A stretch of 64,000 nt of DNA, taken from NCBI GenBank assembly GCA_963718295.1, contig CAVQYV010000009.1:62001-126000 (forward strand). The letters run 5' to 3'. The translations under genes were made by a program, and so were the position numbers. The notes beneath the pieces are model-generated. The model worked only from the letters and a program-made list of their open reading frames with translations. It had not been told where the DNA came from and did not search any database. Numbering within the stretch: position 1 is the first letter of the stretch; each line of letters opens with the position of its first letter. Positions 1 through 8,000 of the stretch are shown here, piece by piece. Source of the DNA: CAVQYV01 sp963718295 [NCBI: uncultured Methylomirabilota bacterium] (GTDB lineage Bacteria; Methylomirabilota; Methylomirabilia; CAVQYV01).

Positions 1-965
1 GGATCCCCGGGAGGGACCAGGGAGCCGTATCTTTCATCCGGAATGATCTCCCGCACACAGGGAAGATCGGAGGCGACGATGGGGACCTGTGCGGCCATAG
101 CCTCCAGCAAGGCGGTTCCGAAGCCCTCCCAGAGGGATGGAAAAACGAAAACGTCCATGGCTCGGAGAAGCTGGGGGACATCTCGCCGAACCCCCAAGAA
201 TTTCACCTTCTCTGCACATCCGGACTGGAGGGCCTGCCTTTCCAGGCCAACCCGGAGTTCCCCATCCCCCACCATCATCACCCAGTAGTCTCTGAGGCCT
301 CTCTCTTCCAGGAGGGGAAGGGCGCTCAAGAGATTGCCAAATCCCTTCTGAGCCTTCATTCTCCCTATCCCTCCAATCACCCAGGCGTCGGGAGGGGTTT
401 CTACTCGCTTCTGGGCCTGTTCTTTGGAAGGCAGATTCTCAAATTCCCGTAAATCGACCCCATTGTGGATCACTCGAATCTTCGATCTGGGAACGCCTAT
501 TCCCTCCGTCAGATTCTCCGCAACCGCCTGGGAAACGGCCACCACCTCATCGCTCATTCGGGAGAGGAAGCGTATCATCGATCTTCTCTTTGCCTTGCGG
601 ATGGCCTGGGGGAGATGAAAGGAGGGGATGATCACTGGCACCTTGGCCATTCTTCCCGCCAGAACCCCATAGAGGGCAGAACGGTACTTGTGCGGCCTCA
701 GAACCGCTATTCTCTCCGCCCGCAGAAGGTGAAAAAGGCGCCAGAGCAGCTTGGGACTGAAACCAGCGGCCTTTGACCCCAGGGCCTTCACCTCTACCCC
801 CATCCTTTCCAACTCGTCCCCGATCTCTCCTTTGTGGCTGAGACAGCATACGGAGGGCGAGAATGCGGGCCGATCGTAGGAGGAAACCACCTTTGCCAAT
901 TGATTCTGAACCCCTCCCACGCTCAATGCGGTGATGAGATGGAGGATTCGATAGGGTCGTTCCAT
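1..965 (-). CDS. Glycosyltransferase family 4 protein, C-terminus cut by window edge
   Basis: The frame opens with ATG at 965 and stays open to base 1, giving 321 residues without a stop. The N-terminus (MERPYRILHLITALSVGG) is the usual first beta strand and glycine-rich acceptor loop of GT-B enzymes. The C-terminal half has the nucleotide-sugar site pattern with a hydrophobic VFVFPSLWEGFG stretch and an EAMA helix (the E-x7-E region). It should transfer a sugar from a nucleotide donor to an LPS-core or other envelope acceptor at the inner face of the inner membrane. It is the last visible gene of a tightly spaced minus-strand operon with a second glycosyltransferase, a sugar kinase and a WaaG-like enzyme. 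Donor and acceptor cannot be read from sequence. Confidence 0.85.
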   Translation of the reverse strand, partial: MERPYRILHLITALSVGGVQNQLAKVVSSYDRPAFSPSVCCLSHKGEIGDELERMGVEVKALGSKAAGFSPKLLWRLFHLLRAERIAVLRPHKYRSALYGVLAGRMAKVPVIIPSFHLPQAIRKAKRRSMIRFLSRMSDEVVAVSQAVAENLTEGIGVPRSKIRVIHNGVDLREFENLPSKEQAQKRVETPPDAWVIGGIGRMKAQKGFGNLLSALPLLEERGLRDYWVMMVGDGELRVGLERQALQSGCAEKVKFLGVRRDVPQLLRAMDVFVFPSLWEGFGTALLEAMAAQVPIVASDLPCVREIIPDERYGSLVPPGD

Positions 966-971
966 GTCTCC

Positions 972-1973
972 TCAGCCCTCGATGAGCTGAACTCCCAGTT
1001 CCTGGCCCAGGAGGGAAAACATCTCCCGGAAGCGATCGCGATAGGTGTATTGGGCCAACACCCTCCCTCTCCCCCGCTCGGCGATCTTCCTCCTGGCCTC
1101 CTCTCGGGAGATATAGAAGCGGATCTTGTCCATCATCTCCTCCTCTCCGGAAAAGGTCTCGATCTCCTTCCCCGGCTCGAGCACTTCCTCGATCCCTTCC
1201 ACCTCTTGGCAGAGGTAGAAAGCGCCGCAGCCCACAGCCATGTAGAGCCGCTGGCTCATGGACTTCCGCAGATGCGGGGCCCGGTCGAAGGCGAGGAAGA
1301 TGCGGGAGAGGAGGGCCACCTTCGCATACTCAGGTCCATAGACGAATCGACCTCCATAGGCACGGCCCAGGGGTGAAAGGAGGAGGGCGAGGTTCCCAAG
1401 TTTTAGGCCAGGACGCGGCCCCCACCACTTCAGATCGAAACCTTCCCCCAATGCCCGGGCCAGACTCCTTCTTCTCCCCACATACTCCGGCAGTTCGCTG
1501 AGATTTCCCACAAAGGCCAAGGCCGAGCCATACAAGGCCCGGTCTTGCGCCGAGATCCCCCCCGGTTCAAAGAAAGAAGGGGCAAAGCCCTGGGACAGCC
1601 AGGCGACCCTGGAAATACCTGCCCGGCGGAAATCCTCTACCAGGCCTTGGGCCATGGTGAAGAAGAAATCCACCTTTCTTGCCAGCCTGAGGACCGTCTC
1701 GTCCAAGAGGGGGTCGGGGTGCCATTGCACGATGGGGATGGACCGGGATCTGGCACAATCCAACCATTCCTCCGCCACGCCCGTCCCCTTGGTCAGCAGC
1801 AGAAGATCGGGGACAGATCCTTCCAGGAACGAGGGGAAATCCTGACGGTCGCGGTTCCCCGCCTCCGGATCAAAGCCCTCCACCGTGACCCCTAATTCAC
1901 GGAGCCCCTGGGCATAATAGTGTCCATTATTCCAGGGATGGCGGAAACGGGTCAGGAGGAGGACTTTCTTCAT
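972..1973 (-). CDS. CgeB-like glycosyltransferase
   Basis: A 333-residue protein starting MKKVLLLTRFRHPWNNGHYY. The arrangement fits the CgeB/DUF3880 plus Glyco_trans_1_2 group of GT-B enzymes: an N-terminal Rossmann half with a WHPDPLLD segment, then a C-terminal half containing MSQRLYMAVGCGAFYLC and a short helical tail after EVLEPGKEIETF, a layout typical of these proteins. It lies 6 bases upstream of the next glycosyltransferase in the operon and 3 bases after the kinase gene, so it is probably cotranscribed and acts on the same LPS-core-like glycan. No good ribosome-binding site precedes the ATG, consistent with translation coupled to the upstream gene. The substrate is unknown. Confidence 0.75.
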   Translation of the reverse strand: MKKVLLLTRFRHPWNNGHYYAQGLRELGVTVEGFDPEAGNRDRQDFPSFLEGSVPDLLLLTKGTGVAEEWLDCARSRSIPIVQWHPDPLLDETVLRLARKVDFFFTMAQGLVEDFRRAGISRVAWLSQGFAPSFFEPGGISAQDRALYGSALAFVGNLSELPEYVGRRRSLARALGEGFDLKWWGPRPGLKLGNLALLLSPLGRAYGGRFVYGPEYAKVALLSRIFLAFDRAPHLRKSMSQRLYMAVGCGAFYLCQEVEGIEEVLEPGKEIETFSGEEEMMDKIRFYISREEARRKIAERGRGRVLAQYTYRDRFREMFSLLGQELGVQLIEG

Positions 1974-1976
1974 GAT

Positions 1977-2825
1977 TCAGGAGGATTTCCGATGACGTTT
2001 GCGGGGACGAATGGACCGCTCCCAGATCTGTTTCGTCATATCCTTGGGATCCCTTGCCCCCAGGTGCCTGCGGTAGAGGGAGAAGAACCGCAGGCGATCC
2101 CGGTTCGATATGGAGGGGAGTCGGGGGTTATTCAACCCTGCCAGGTCCCTGAGACGAAGCCTATAGGGCACTCTGCGCATCAGCCGGCAGCGAACATTAT
2201 CTATGAAGCAGAAAGTGGAAAGGCTGAGATCGTCTTCCGGCGAGACCAGGATATTGGTAGGATTCAAGTCCCCGTGATAGACTCCGCGGCGATGAAGCTC
2301 CGCGATGGTCACCGCCAGCATCTTCAGGAACTGGCCCTTCCGCCAACCCCTCTTCGTCAATTCATCTTCAAAGCCGTCCTTCAGGAGTTGCTTCAATCGA
2401 GGTCCTTGAGCCGCCTCGGTCAGTAGAAAATCGACGGGGGGCGCAAGGAAGGATGAGCTCTCCCCCACAGCAATGGGCGCGGGTGTACTGAATCCTAAGT
2501 TCCGCAGGAGATTGCCTCCTCTCCAGGATCTCTGCGCTCTGGTTCCTCGCAGCAGGGCCTTAGCGCGATCCTTCCAGGCAAAATCTCGAAAGTGCTTCAG
2601 ATAGAGCTCGCCCTTGAATCCCTTGATCCTGAAGACCCGACTTCCCCTGCAGGTGGGAACCCTCTCGATACCAGGATTCTTGTCCAGCCCCTCGGCCTCC
2701 GCGAAGAGGACCCTCAACAGATCCTCCCTTGCCCAATCCTTGCGAATGAGGATCCTGATCCTGTTCTCCCTCCGCAAAGAGTACGAGTGAGGATCATCCT
2801 TGGGATGGGCAAGGGGATCCCCCAT
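1977..2825 (-). CDS. LPS-core sugar kinase (WaaP/Kdo kinase family)
   Basis: A 282-residue protein with a protein-kinase-like fold. The catalytic loop is visible as HRRGVYHGDLNPTNILV (H-G-D-L-N-x-x-N), followed by a FIDNVR segment in place of the DFG motif. The N-terminal lobe has a lysine-bearing ELYLKHF strand. This pattern is the lipopolysaccharide kinase family (Kdo or heptose kinases), which phosphorylates inner-core sugars with ATP at the cytoplasmic face. Its place between two glycosyltransferase genes supports an LPS-core role. ATG at 2825 is chosen; there is no strong Shine-Dalgarno, and the gene is 3 bases from its upstream neighbour. Heptose versus Kdo specificity is not resolved. 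Confidence 0.8.
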   Translation of the reverse strand: MGDPLAHPKDDPHSYSLRRENRIRILIRKDWAREDLLRVLFAEAEGLDKNPGIERVPTCRGSRVFRIKGFKGELYLKHFRDFAWKDRAKALLRGTRAQRSWRGGNLLRNLGFSTPAPIAVGESSSFLAPPVDFLLTEAAQGPRLKQLLKDGFEDELTKRGWRKGQFLKMLAVTIAELHRRGVYHGDLNPTNILVSPEDDLSLSTFCFIDNVRCRLMRRVPYRLRLRDLAGLNNPRLPSISNRDRLRFFSLYRRHLGARDPKDMTKQIWERSIRPRKRHRKSS

Positions 2826-2828
2826 ATC

Positions 2829-3971
2829 TCAGGAGGCCTCCTTCAACTCTGCAAAAAGGGAAAGGATCTCCTCGGTATTCCGGCCCAAAGAAAAGCCTCG
2901 GGCCACTTTCCAGGAGTCCTCATTGATCTTTCCCCACCTTCCGCTTTGGCTGCAGACCGCTTTGATCGCCTCGGCCAAGAGAGGAGGCTCCGGGGAGGAA
3001 ACCACCGTCCCGTTCTTCCCCTCCTCAATAACCTCCGAGGCCCCCGCGTAAGCGGTGGTAATGACCGGCAGCCCGCAGGCGAGCGCCTCCAGACAGGAGA
3101 ACCCAAAAGGATCATATAGGCTGGGCAAAACGAACAGGTCGGCGCCGGCATAAGCTTCCTCCACCCGCTCCGTGGGACCCAGGAATTTGACCTTCTCCTC
3201 AATCCCCAGCCTTTGGCACATCGCCGCGAAGGGGCCAAAGGAGCCCCTGCCCACAATCAAAAGTTTGATGGGAATGGTCGTTTCACGCAAAAGCCCCATG
3301 GCCCGGATGAGGGGCAACAGGCCCTTACGACGGAAGTCGTTGCCAATGAAAAGAACGGCCCATTCCCCCTCTCCTACTCCCCATCGATTCCGTATTTGTC
3401 TTCGAAATCCCTCCCTCACCCAGGGATTGAAGCGCTCTAAATCCACCCCGTTATAGATAGTGACGACCTGGTCTTTTGGAATCGGATAGTAGCTCAACAA
3501 TTGCCGGCGCGAGGCCTCGGAGATGGCGATCACCTTTCGAAGATGACCGGAGGAGAACATCCGATTCTCCATCCAGAGGAGATATTGGCTCTTGATTCCG
3601 AAGCGCTTCCACAGCCTGCCCAACTGGGTTCGATATCGGCGCTGGAGTACCTCGCGATGGATCCCTTCTCCCAGACGATATACATCGGAGTCGAAAAGGG
3701 GGGTCAGGGCAAAAACGATGTCGAAGGGACCCAGGTCTTTAAGCAGGCGATGTGCATTCAAGGGGAAGCTGATCAGCTTTGCCAATGAGGGCCATCTCAG
3801 GGCAGGAACCCTGTGCCGGAAGAAACCCCCATTCCCCTCCCGGTCCCATCGATTGGCGAAGACGTGCAATTCGTGTCCTTTAGCTCTCGATTGGCTAACG
3901 AACTGGTGGGCAAATCGCTCCACCCCACCCCTCTCGGGTTGGAAATCCTTGATCACCACTGCAATCCTCAC
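2829..3971 (-). CDS. WaaG-like glycosyltransferase family 4
   Basis: A 380-residue GT-B glycosyltransferase, GTG start at 3971 with GGAGAT about 9 bases upstream. The N-terminus MRIAVVIKDFQPERGGVERF has the GGVE loop typical of WaaG/RfaG, and the second half carries FIGNDFRRKGL, a LFVLPSLYDPFGFSCLEAL donor-binding region and an E-x7-E-like motif. In the WaaG family the enzyme adds the first hexose to the heptose inner core of LPS at the inner membrane. It is the first gene of the four-gene operon reading toward base 1. The exact sugar is not determinable. Confidence 0.8.
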   Translation of the reverse strand: MRIAVVIKDFQPERGGVERFAHQFVSQSRAKGHELHVFANRWDREGNGGFFRHRVPALRWPSLAKLISFPLNAHRLLKDLGPFDIVFALTPLFDSDVYRLGEGIHREVLQRRYRTQLGRLWKRFGIKSQYLLWMENRMFSSGHLRKVIAISEASRRQLLSYYPIPKDQVVTIYNGVDLERFNPWVREGFRRQIRNRWGVGEGEWAVLFIGNDFRRKGLLPLIRAMGLLRETTIPIKLLIVGRGSFGPFAAMCQRLGIEEKVKFLGPTERVEEAYAGADLFVLPSLYDPFGFSCLEALACGLPVITTAYAGASEVIEEGKNGTVVSSPEPPLLAEAIKAVCSQSGRWGKINEDSWKVARGFSLGRNTEEILSLFAELKEAS

Positions 3972-4079
3972 GACCGGCCGATCTCCATTTCCATCCCACC
4001 CTTAAGGAGGGCCATCCGATGACACCGTAGGGGAGGTTTGACCTTCAGGACCCGCTCCCCGGAGACGGAGGAGTTGGAC

Positions 4080-4754
4080 TCATTGGGGGACGGCCTCTGA
4101 GTTCCCGGAGGTATCCAGGCGGATGGAAAGCCGGGAAAAGGGGCCAATTCCTTTCAGGGGCGCAATCATAGCAAGCAATAAGGAGCGAAAGAGATCTTGG
4201 ACGAAGGGGTTCAGGGGAATCCGGTGGTCATCGATCAGGAGTCGGACCGATCCTGCCCGCCTTTTCCTCAGGAACTTCTCCTCCAGGAAATCCGCCAGGG
4301 GTTTCGGGTCATCCAGGGGGAAAAGGGGCACCTTTACGGAAAGAGGGACGTCGCTCACCACCGCCTGGAGCCCCTCTGGGTCCGGGCTCAGCAGCCCTTC
4401 CTTAAGCTGGCCCCGGTGCACTTCGATCTTGGGCCCCCTCTCGCTCTTGTATCCCTCAGCCAGAATGAGGTCCACATCAAATGGATAGGAATCCACCAGT
4501 TCCTCCAGGGTCGCTTCTCGCTCCAGCCTCCGGAAGATCCCCACCCCCTGGGGAGATGAGACCAGGGCCACTTCCGCCCCGGCCTGCGAGTGGCGCCAGC
4601 TGTCCTTCCCCACCGGAGGCGGATCGAAAGCATCCTTCGCGTGCTTGATGGTAGCAATCCGATAGCCCTTAGCCCTTAGGATGGGGATCAAAGCCTCTAA
4701 GAGAGTGGTCTTTCCGCTGCCTGACCTGCCGATGATGGATACGATGGGAATCAT
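4080..4754 (-). CDS. mobB: Molybdopterin-guanine dinucleotide biosynthesis protein B with C-terminal extension
   Basis: The ATG at 4754 has AAGGAG about 6 bases upstream, giving 224 residues. Walker A (GRSGSGKTT) lies at residues 9-17, followed by the MobB-typical TIKHAKDAFD and a DSWRHSQAGA region, and LILAEGYKSE around residue 100. MobB is a GTP-binding adapter that helps MobA build the bis-MGD form of the molybdenum cofactor, so the organism probably has molybdo- or tungstoenzymes, none of which is in this window. Family members usually end near residue 165. Here about 60 further residues follow, including RLLIDDHRIPLNPFVQDLF, which looks like a folded add-on domain rather than random extension. 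The gene stands alone. Confidence 0.85.
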   Translation of the reverse strand: MIPIVSIIGRSGSGKTTLLEALIPILRAKGYRIATIKHAKDAFDPPPVGKDSWRHSQAGAEVALVSSPQGVGIFRRLEREATLEELVDSYPFDVDLILAEGYKSERGPKIEVHRGQLKEGLLSPDPEGLQAVVSDVPLSVKVPLFPLDDPKPLADFLEEKFLRKRRAGSVRLLIDDHRIPLNPFVQDLFRSLLLAMIAPLKGIGPFSRLSIRLDTSGNSEAVPQ

Positions 4755-4885
4755 AAACAGCTCCTTTTGAGTAGTGGGGTGGATAGCGGGCGAGAGGGGA
4801 AAGCGCCCCTGTCCTCCCCATCCAGTTCTGCGCGACTTTCTTTTGGGCCTCAATGGGAGACGGGTCATCTGCAGGAGGTTTTGCG

Positions 4886-4913
4886 TTGCCAAAAAAGCAA
4901 ACTCCGCTATAAT
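4886..4913 (+). promoter_or_regulatory. Sigma-70-type promoter for the surface-glycan operon
   Basis: TTGCCA at 4886-4891 and a perfect TATAAT at 4908-4913 are separated by 16 bases. Transcription would start near 4920 and run about 260 bases before the TTG start at 5179. It is the clearest consensus -10 in the window. Confidence 0.65.
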
Positions 4914-4919
4914 AGATAG

Positions 4920-5178
4920 GCCGCGATTCAGGAAGGACGAGTCCTGCAGCCATCCCCGAGGCCACATATCCCTGCGAGCCCTTGTTTCCGTCGGCGGCGC
5001 CAAGACGATCTTGGTGCGCGGAGGATTCGACCACAAGACTCCGCCACCCTTTGTACCCTTTTCGCCCATACTTTAGCATTACTTCGCCCTTCATTGCAAG
5101 GCGATTTGGGCAAGTCTCAATGGGACCGAGGATTGGGTATCATGATGGATTGCCCCCCGATTTCTGAGGAGGATAGAG
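4920..5178 (+). other. Long, hairpin-rich 5' leader
   Basis: This 260-base stretch between the promoter and the TTG-start gene holds no convincing gene. Two adjacent stem-loops are visible: 4997-5005 pairs with 5009-5017 around a 3-base loop, and 5018-5023 pairs with 5039-5044. It ends in the strong Shine-Dalgarno GAGGAGG at 5166-5172. A minus-strand reading frame (4669-5094) crosses it but has no recognisable protein features. It could be a regulatory leader or merely a long untranslated region. Confidence 0.35.
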
Positions 5179-6936
5179 TTGATTGAAGGGCTTCACAGAC
5201 TGCTAAAGCCGCCGGTTGCCCAAGCTGATCCCATTTCTTGTCCCGGGAATCGCTTGGCCTCAGGCATGTTTTGGTGGCTTTGTGCAAGCCTTATCTTCGC
5301 GGCCATATGCGGGATCCTGGGTCTGCAGCAGGCGTTTCGATTTGAATATGTGGTTCAGGACGACGCCCGGCAACATGTTTTCTGGATGCAGCGATTCACG
5401 GATCCGGAGTTGTTTCCTCGTGATCTGATCGCCGATTATTTTCAGTCCGTGGCACCCTATGGATATGCGGCCTTTTACCGGGTAATGGCTAAAGTTGGCA
5501 TCCACCCTCTCCTCTTTCACAAGATCCTACCCATGGTGCTGGGGCTGATTGCCACAGGCTACTGCTTTGGCCTCTGCCTGGAGATATTGCCAGTCCCCCC
5601 TGCCGCTTTTGTTGCCACAGTGCTGCTCAATCAAAGTCTCTGGATCAAGTTTGACCTGGTATCTGCCACGCCCAGGGCTTTTTTGTATCCCCTGCTCCTG
5701 GCTTTCTTCTACTACCTGTTGCGCCGATCCTTGCTTCCGTGCCTGGTGACGATCGCCCTGCAGGGACTATTCTACCCGCACACGGTCCTCATCTCCGCAG
5801 GGGTACTGGTGCTTCGTCTGCTCCGGTGGGAGAGGGGCCGGCCTCGTTTCTCCCCGGAGCGGAGCGATTACCTATTCTGCCTGATGGGACTGGGAGTCGC
5901 CTTGGTGGCGATGCTGCCCTTCATCCTGAAATCCTCCGAATTCGGGCCGACTATCACCGTCGCTGAAGCAAGGCGGCTGCCAGAGTTTCGGCCTGGAGGC
6001 AGGTCTCCCTTTTTCTACCGGCACTTCGGCAGGTATTGGCTCACAGGACGGCTCAGTGGGATGTTTCCTCCTGCCATATTTACCCACAAGCTGCTCTTCC
6101 TTGCCGGAGCCCTGCCGATCCTCCTGGCATTTCCCTCCCGATTTCCCCTGTTGAAGCAGACGACCCCTGGCATCAAGCTGCTTCCTCAAATCATACTGTC
6201 CTCCCTGGCAGCCTTTTTCGCCGCCCATGCCCTGCTGTTCAGACTTCATCTTCCCAGCCGCTATACCCAACACACCCTGCGCATCGTCATGGCCTTGGCC
6301 GCCGGGATCACTCTGATCGCCATAGGGGACGCCCTTTTCCGCTGGGCCGCACGCAGATCCAGGTTCCCCCAGCGATTCCTGGCATTGGGATTTAGCGTCC
6401 TGTTGGGGGTGGTACTCATCGCCTACCCCGCCTCCCTGAAGAGGTTCCCTCGCACCAATTATGTGGTTGGCAAACATCCTTCCCTCTACCACTTCATCTC
6501 CCGGCAGCCCAAGGACATCCTCATCGCCTCCTTGGCGGAAGAGGTCAATAACTTGCCCGCCTTTTCCCAGCGGTCCGTCCTGGTAGGCAGGGAATTCGCG
6601 ATTCCCTACCATAGCGGGTATTATCTCCAATTTCGAGAACGGGTGATCGATTTGATTCGCGCCCAATACACTCCGGACCTGAAGGAATTACAATATTTTA
6701 TCCGCAAGTATGGAGTGGATCTTTGGCTGTTGGAACGGGATGCATTCCATCCGAGGCATTTCGCTCTGAACAAATGGATGAAGCAGTTCCAGCCCGAAGC
6801 GGATGAGGCCGAAAAGAGGCTAAAGCGAGGAGTAACCCCAGCCTTGGCGGACTTTACCAAGCGCTGCTCGGTCATGGCGGACAAGAGATTTGTGGTTCTC
6901 GATGCGGGCTGTATTGAGAGATCAACGGGCCAATGA
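5179..6936 (+). CDS. Polytopic membrane protein, probable GT-C-type glycosyltransferase
   Basis: The TTG at 5179 is chosen because GAGGAGG ends 6 bases before it. The 585-residue product has an N-terminal hydrophobic helix (WWLCASLIFAAICGIL), then about ten further membrane segments and a soluble C-terminal domain of roughly 150 residues. After the first helix comes the conserved acidic loop YVVQDDARQHVFWMQ, resembling the first periplasmic loop with acidic residues of GT-C glycosyltransferases (DPM/PMT or O-antigen ligase-like). Such enzymes use polyprenyl-phosphate sugars at the periplasmic face. It heads an operon with a GT2 enzyme likely to make the lipid-linked sugar. A truncated second copy lies at 10581. 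Family assignment is inferred from topology. Confidence 0.6.
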   Translation: MIEGLHRLLKPPVAQADPISCPGNRLASGMFWWLCASLIFAAICGILGLQQAFRFEYVVQDDARQHVFWMQRFTDPELFPRDLIADYFQSVAPYGYAAFYRVMAKVGIHPLLFHKILPMVLGLIATGYCFGLCLEILPVPPAAFVATVLLNQSLWIKFDLVSATPRAFLYPLLLAFFYYLLRRSLLPCLVTIALQGLFYPHTVLISAGVLVLRLLRWERGRPRFSPERSDYLFCLMGLGVALVAMLPFILKSSEFGPTITVAEARRLPEFRPGGRSPFFYRHFGRYWLTGRLSGMFPPAIFTHKLLFLAGALPILLAFPSRFPLLKQTTPGIKLLPQIILSSLAAFFAAHALLFRLHLPSRYTQHTLRIVMALAAGITLIAIGDALFRWAARRSRFPQRFLALGFSVLLGVVLIAYPASLKRFPRTNYVVGKHPSLYHFISRQPKDILIASLAEEVNNLPAFSQRSVLVGREFAIPYHSGYYLQFRERVIDLIRAQYTPDLKELQYFIRKYGVDLWLLERDAFHPRHFALNKWMKQFQPEADEAEKRLKRGVTPALADFTKRCSVMADKRFVVLDAGCIERSTGQ

Positions 6937-7037
6937 GCGTGGGTGGGCTTCTCCTGGGGACCCCATAGAATCCACAAATAGCCCCGCCTTATCTCTCAAC
7001 TAACCTTTTCCGAGGACGACAGGAGGCCAATCTTGCG

Positions 7038-8000
7038 GTGAAGAAACTCATCATCCAGATCCCATGTTACAATGAAGAGGCAACCCTGGGAGTCTCTCTC
7101 TCTGCCCTTCCTCGCCAGCTTCCCGGTGTGGATTGTATCGAGTGGCTCATCGTGAACGACGGAAGCGCCGATGGAACGGTCGAGGTGGCCCGAGCCCATG
7201 GCGTCGATCATATCGTCAACTTCGTCCAACATCAGGGATTGGCGAAGGCCTTTACGGCTGGGCTCGATGCATCCCTGAGGGCGGGTGCCGATATCATCGT
7301 CAACACCGACGCAGACAATCAGTATCGCGCCGATGATATCCCCAAGCTGATCGCTCCCATATTGTCGGGGAAGGCGGAAATCGTGATCGGTGAACGTCCC
7401 ATCCAACAAATTCAGCATTTCTCTGCCAGCAAGAAGGTATTGCAGAGACTGGGCAGCTGGATCATACGCATCATCAGTGGAACGGATATACCCGATGCGC
7501 CGAGCGGGTTTCGGGCCATCAGCCGTGAAGCCGCTATGCGGCTCAACGTATTCAATGACTATACTTACACATTGGAAATGATCATTCAGGCGGGCCAGAA
7601 GGGCATGGCGATGACTTCCGTGCCGGTTGGGATCAACAGCCTTCTGCGGCCTTCCCGTCTGGTCAAGAGCATCCGTTCCTATGTCCGGCGCTCCCTTTTC
7701 ACAATACTGCGCATCTTTGTGGTATACCAACCTCTGCGCTTTTTCGTGATCCTTGGGACCATCCCCTTTGCCTTTGGGTTTGTGCTGGGCCTCCGCTGGC
7801 TGGTGCTTTTTCTCAGCGGCACCCCGAGAACCCATTTGCCGAGCCTGATCCTGGCATCCATTCTGATTCTGATCGGCTTTCAGCTCTGGATCTTCGGCTT
7901 GGTGGCTGATCTTTTGGCTGTGAATCGCAAATTGCTCGAGGAGATCCAGCTTAGAGTGCGTCGCACCGAGCTTGACGCCCTCAAAAGCCGTGAGCCCTGA
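7038..8000 (+). CDS. Glycosyltransferase family 2, polyprenyl-phosphate sugar synthase type
   Basis: The GTG start at 7038 follows AGGAGG at 7021-7026. The N-terminus MKKLIIQIPCYNEEATLG and the metal-binding NTDADNQYRADDIP segment are GT2 hallmarks, close to dolichol-phosphate mannosyltransferase and polyprenyl-phosphate glycosyltransferases. Two hydrophobic helices near the C-terminus (about residues 232-292) anchor it in the inner membrane. It probably loads a sugar onto undecaprenyl phosphate on the cytoplasmic side for the GT-C-like protein upstream. Its stop overlaps the next start (TGATG), so translation of the two is coupled. Confidence 0.85.
   Translation: MKKLIIQIPCYNEEATLGVSLSALPRQLPGVDCIEWLIVNDGSADGTVEVARAHGVDHIVNFVQHQGLAKAFTAGLDASLRAGADIIVNTDADNQYRADDIPKLIAPILSGKAEIVIGERPIQQIQHFSASKKVLQRLGSWIIRIISGTDIPDAPSGFRAISREAAMRLNVFNDYTYTLEMIIQAGQKGMAMTSVPVGINSLLRPSRLVKSIRSYVRRSLFTILRIFVVYQPLRFFVILGTIPFAFGFVLGLRWLVLFLSGTPRTHLPSLILASILILIGFQLWIFGLVADLLAVNRKLLEEIQLRVRRTELDALKSREP

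Noticed and set aside
5012-5033. tRNA-like 3' end on the minus strand (GGTCGAATCC... ending CCA)
   Set aside because: No T-stem pairing, no D or anticodon arms, and no acceptor partner at the right distance.
4669-5094. 141-codon minus-strand frame upstream of mobB
   Set aside because: Overlaps the mobB start out of frame and shows no recognisable domain; kept only as part of the leader discussion.
4755-5178. Molybdenum-cofactor riboswitch upstream of mobB
   Set aside because: Hairpins exist, but I could not match the Moco motif, and the clear promoter points away from mobB.
5872-6666. Long minus-strand frame opposite the GT-C-like gene
   Set aside because: Gln/Gly-rich shadow of a membrane-protein gene with no start signal.
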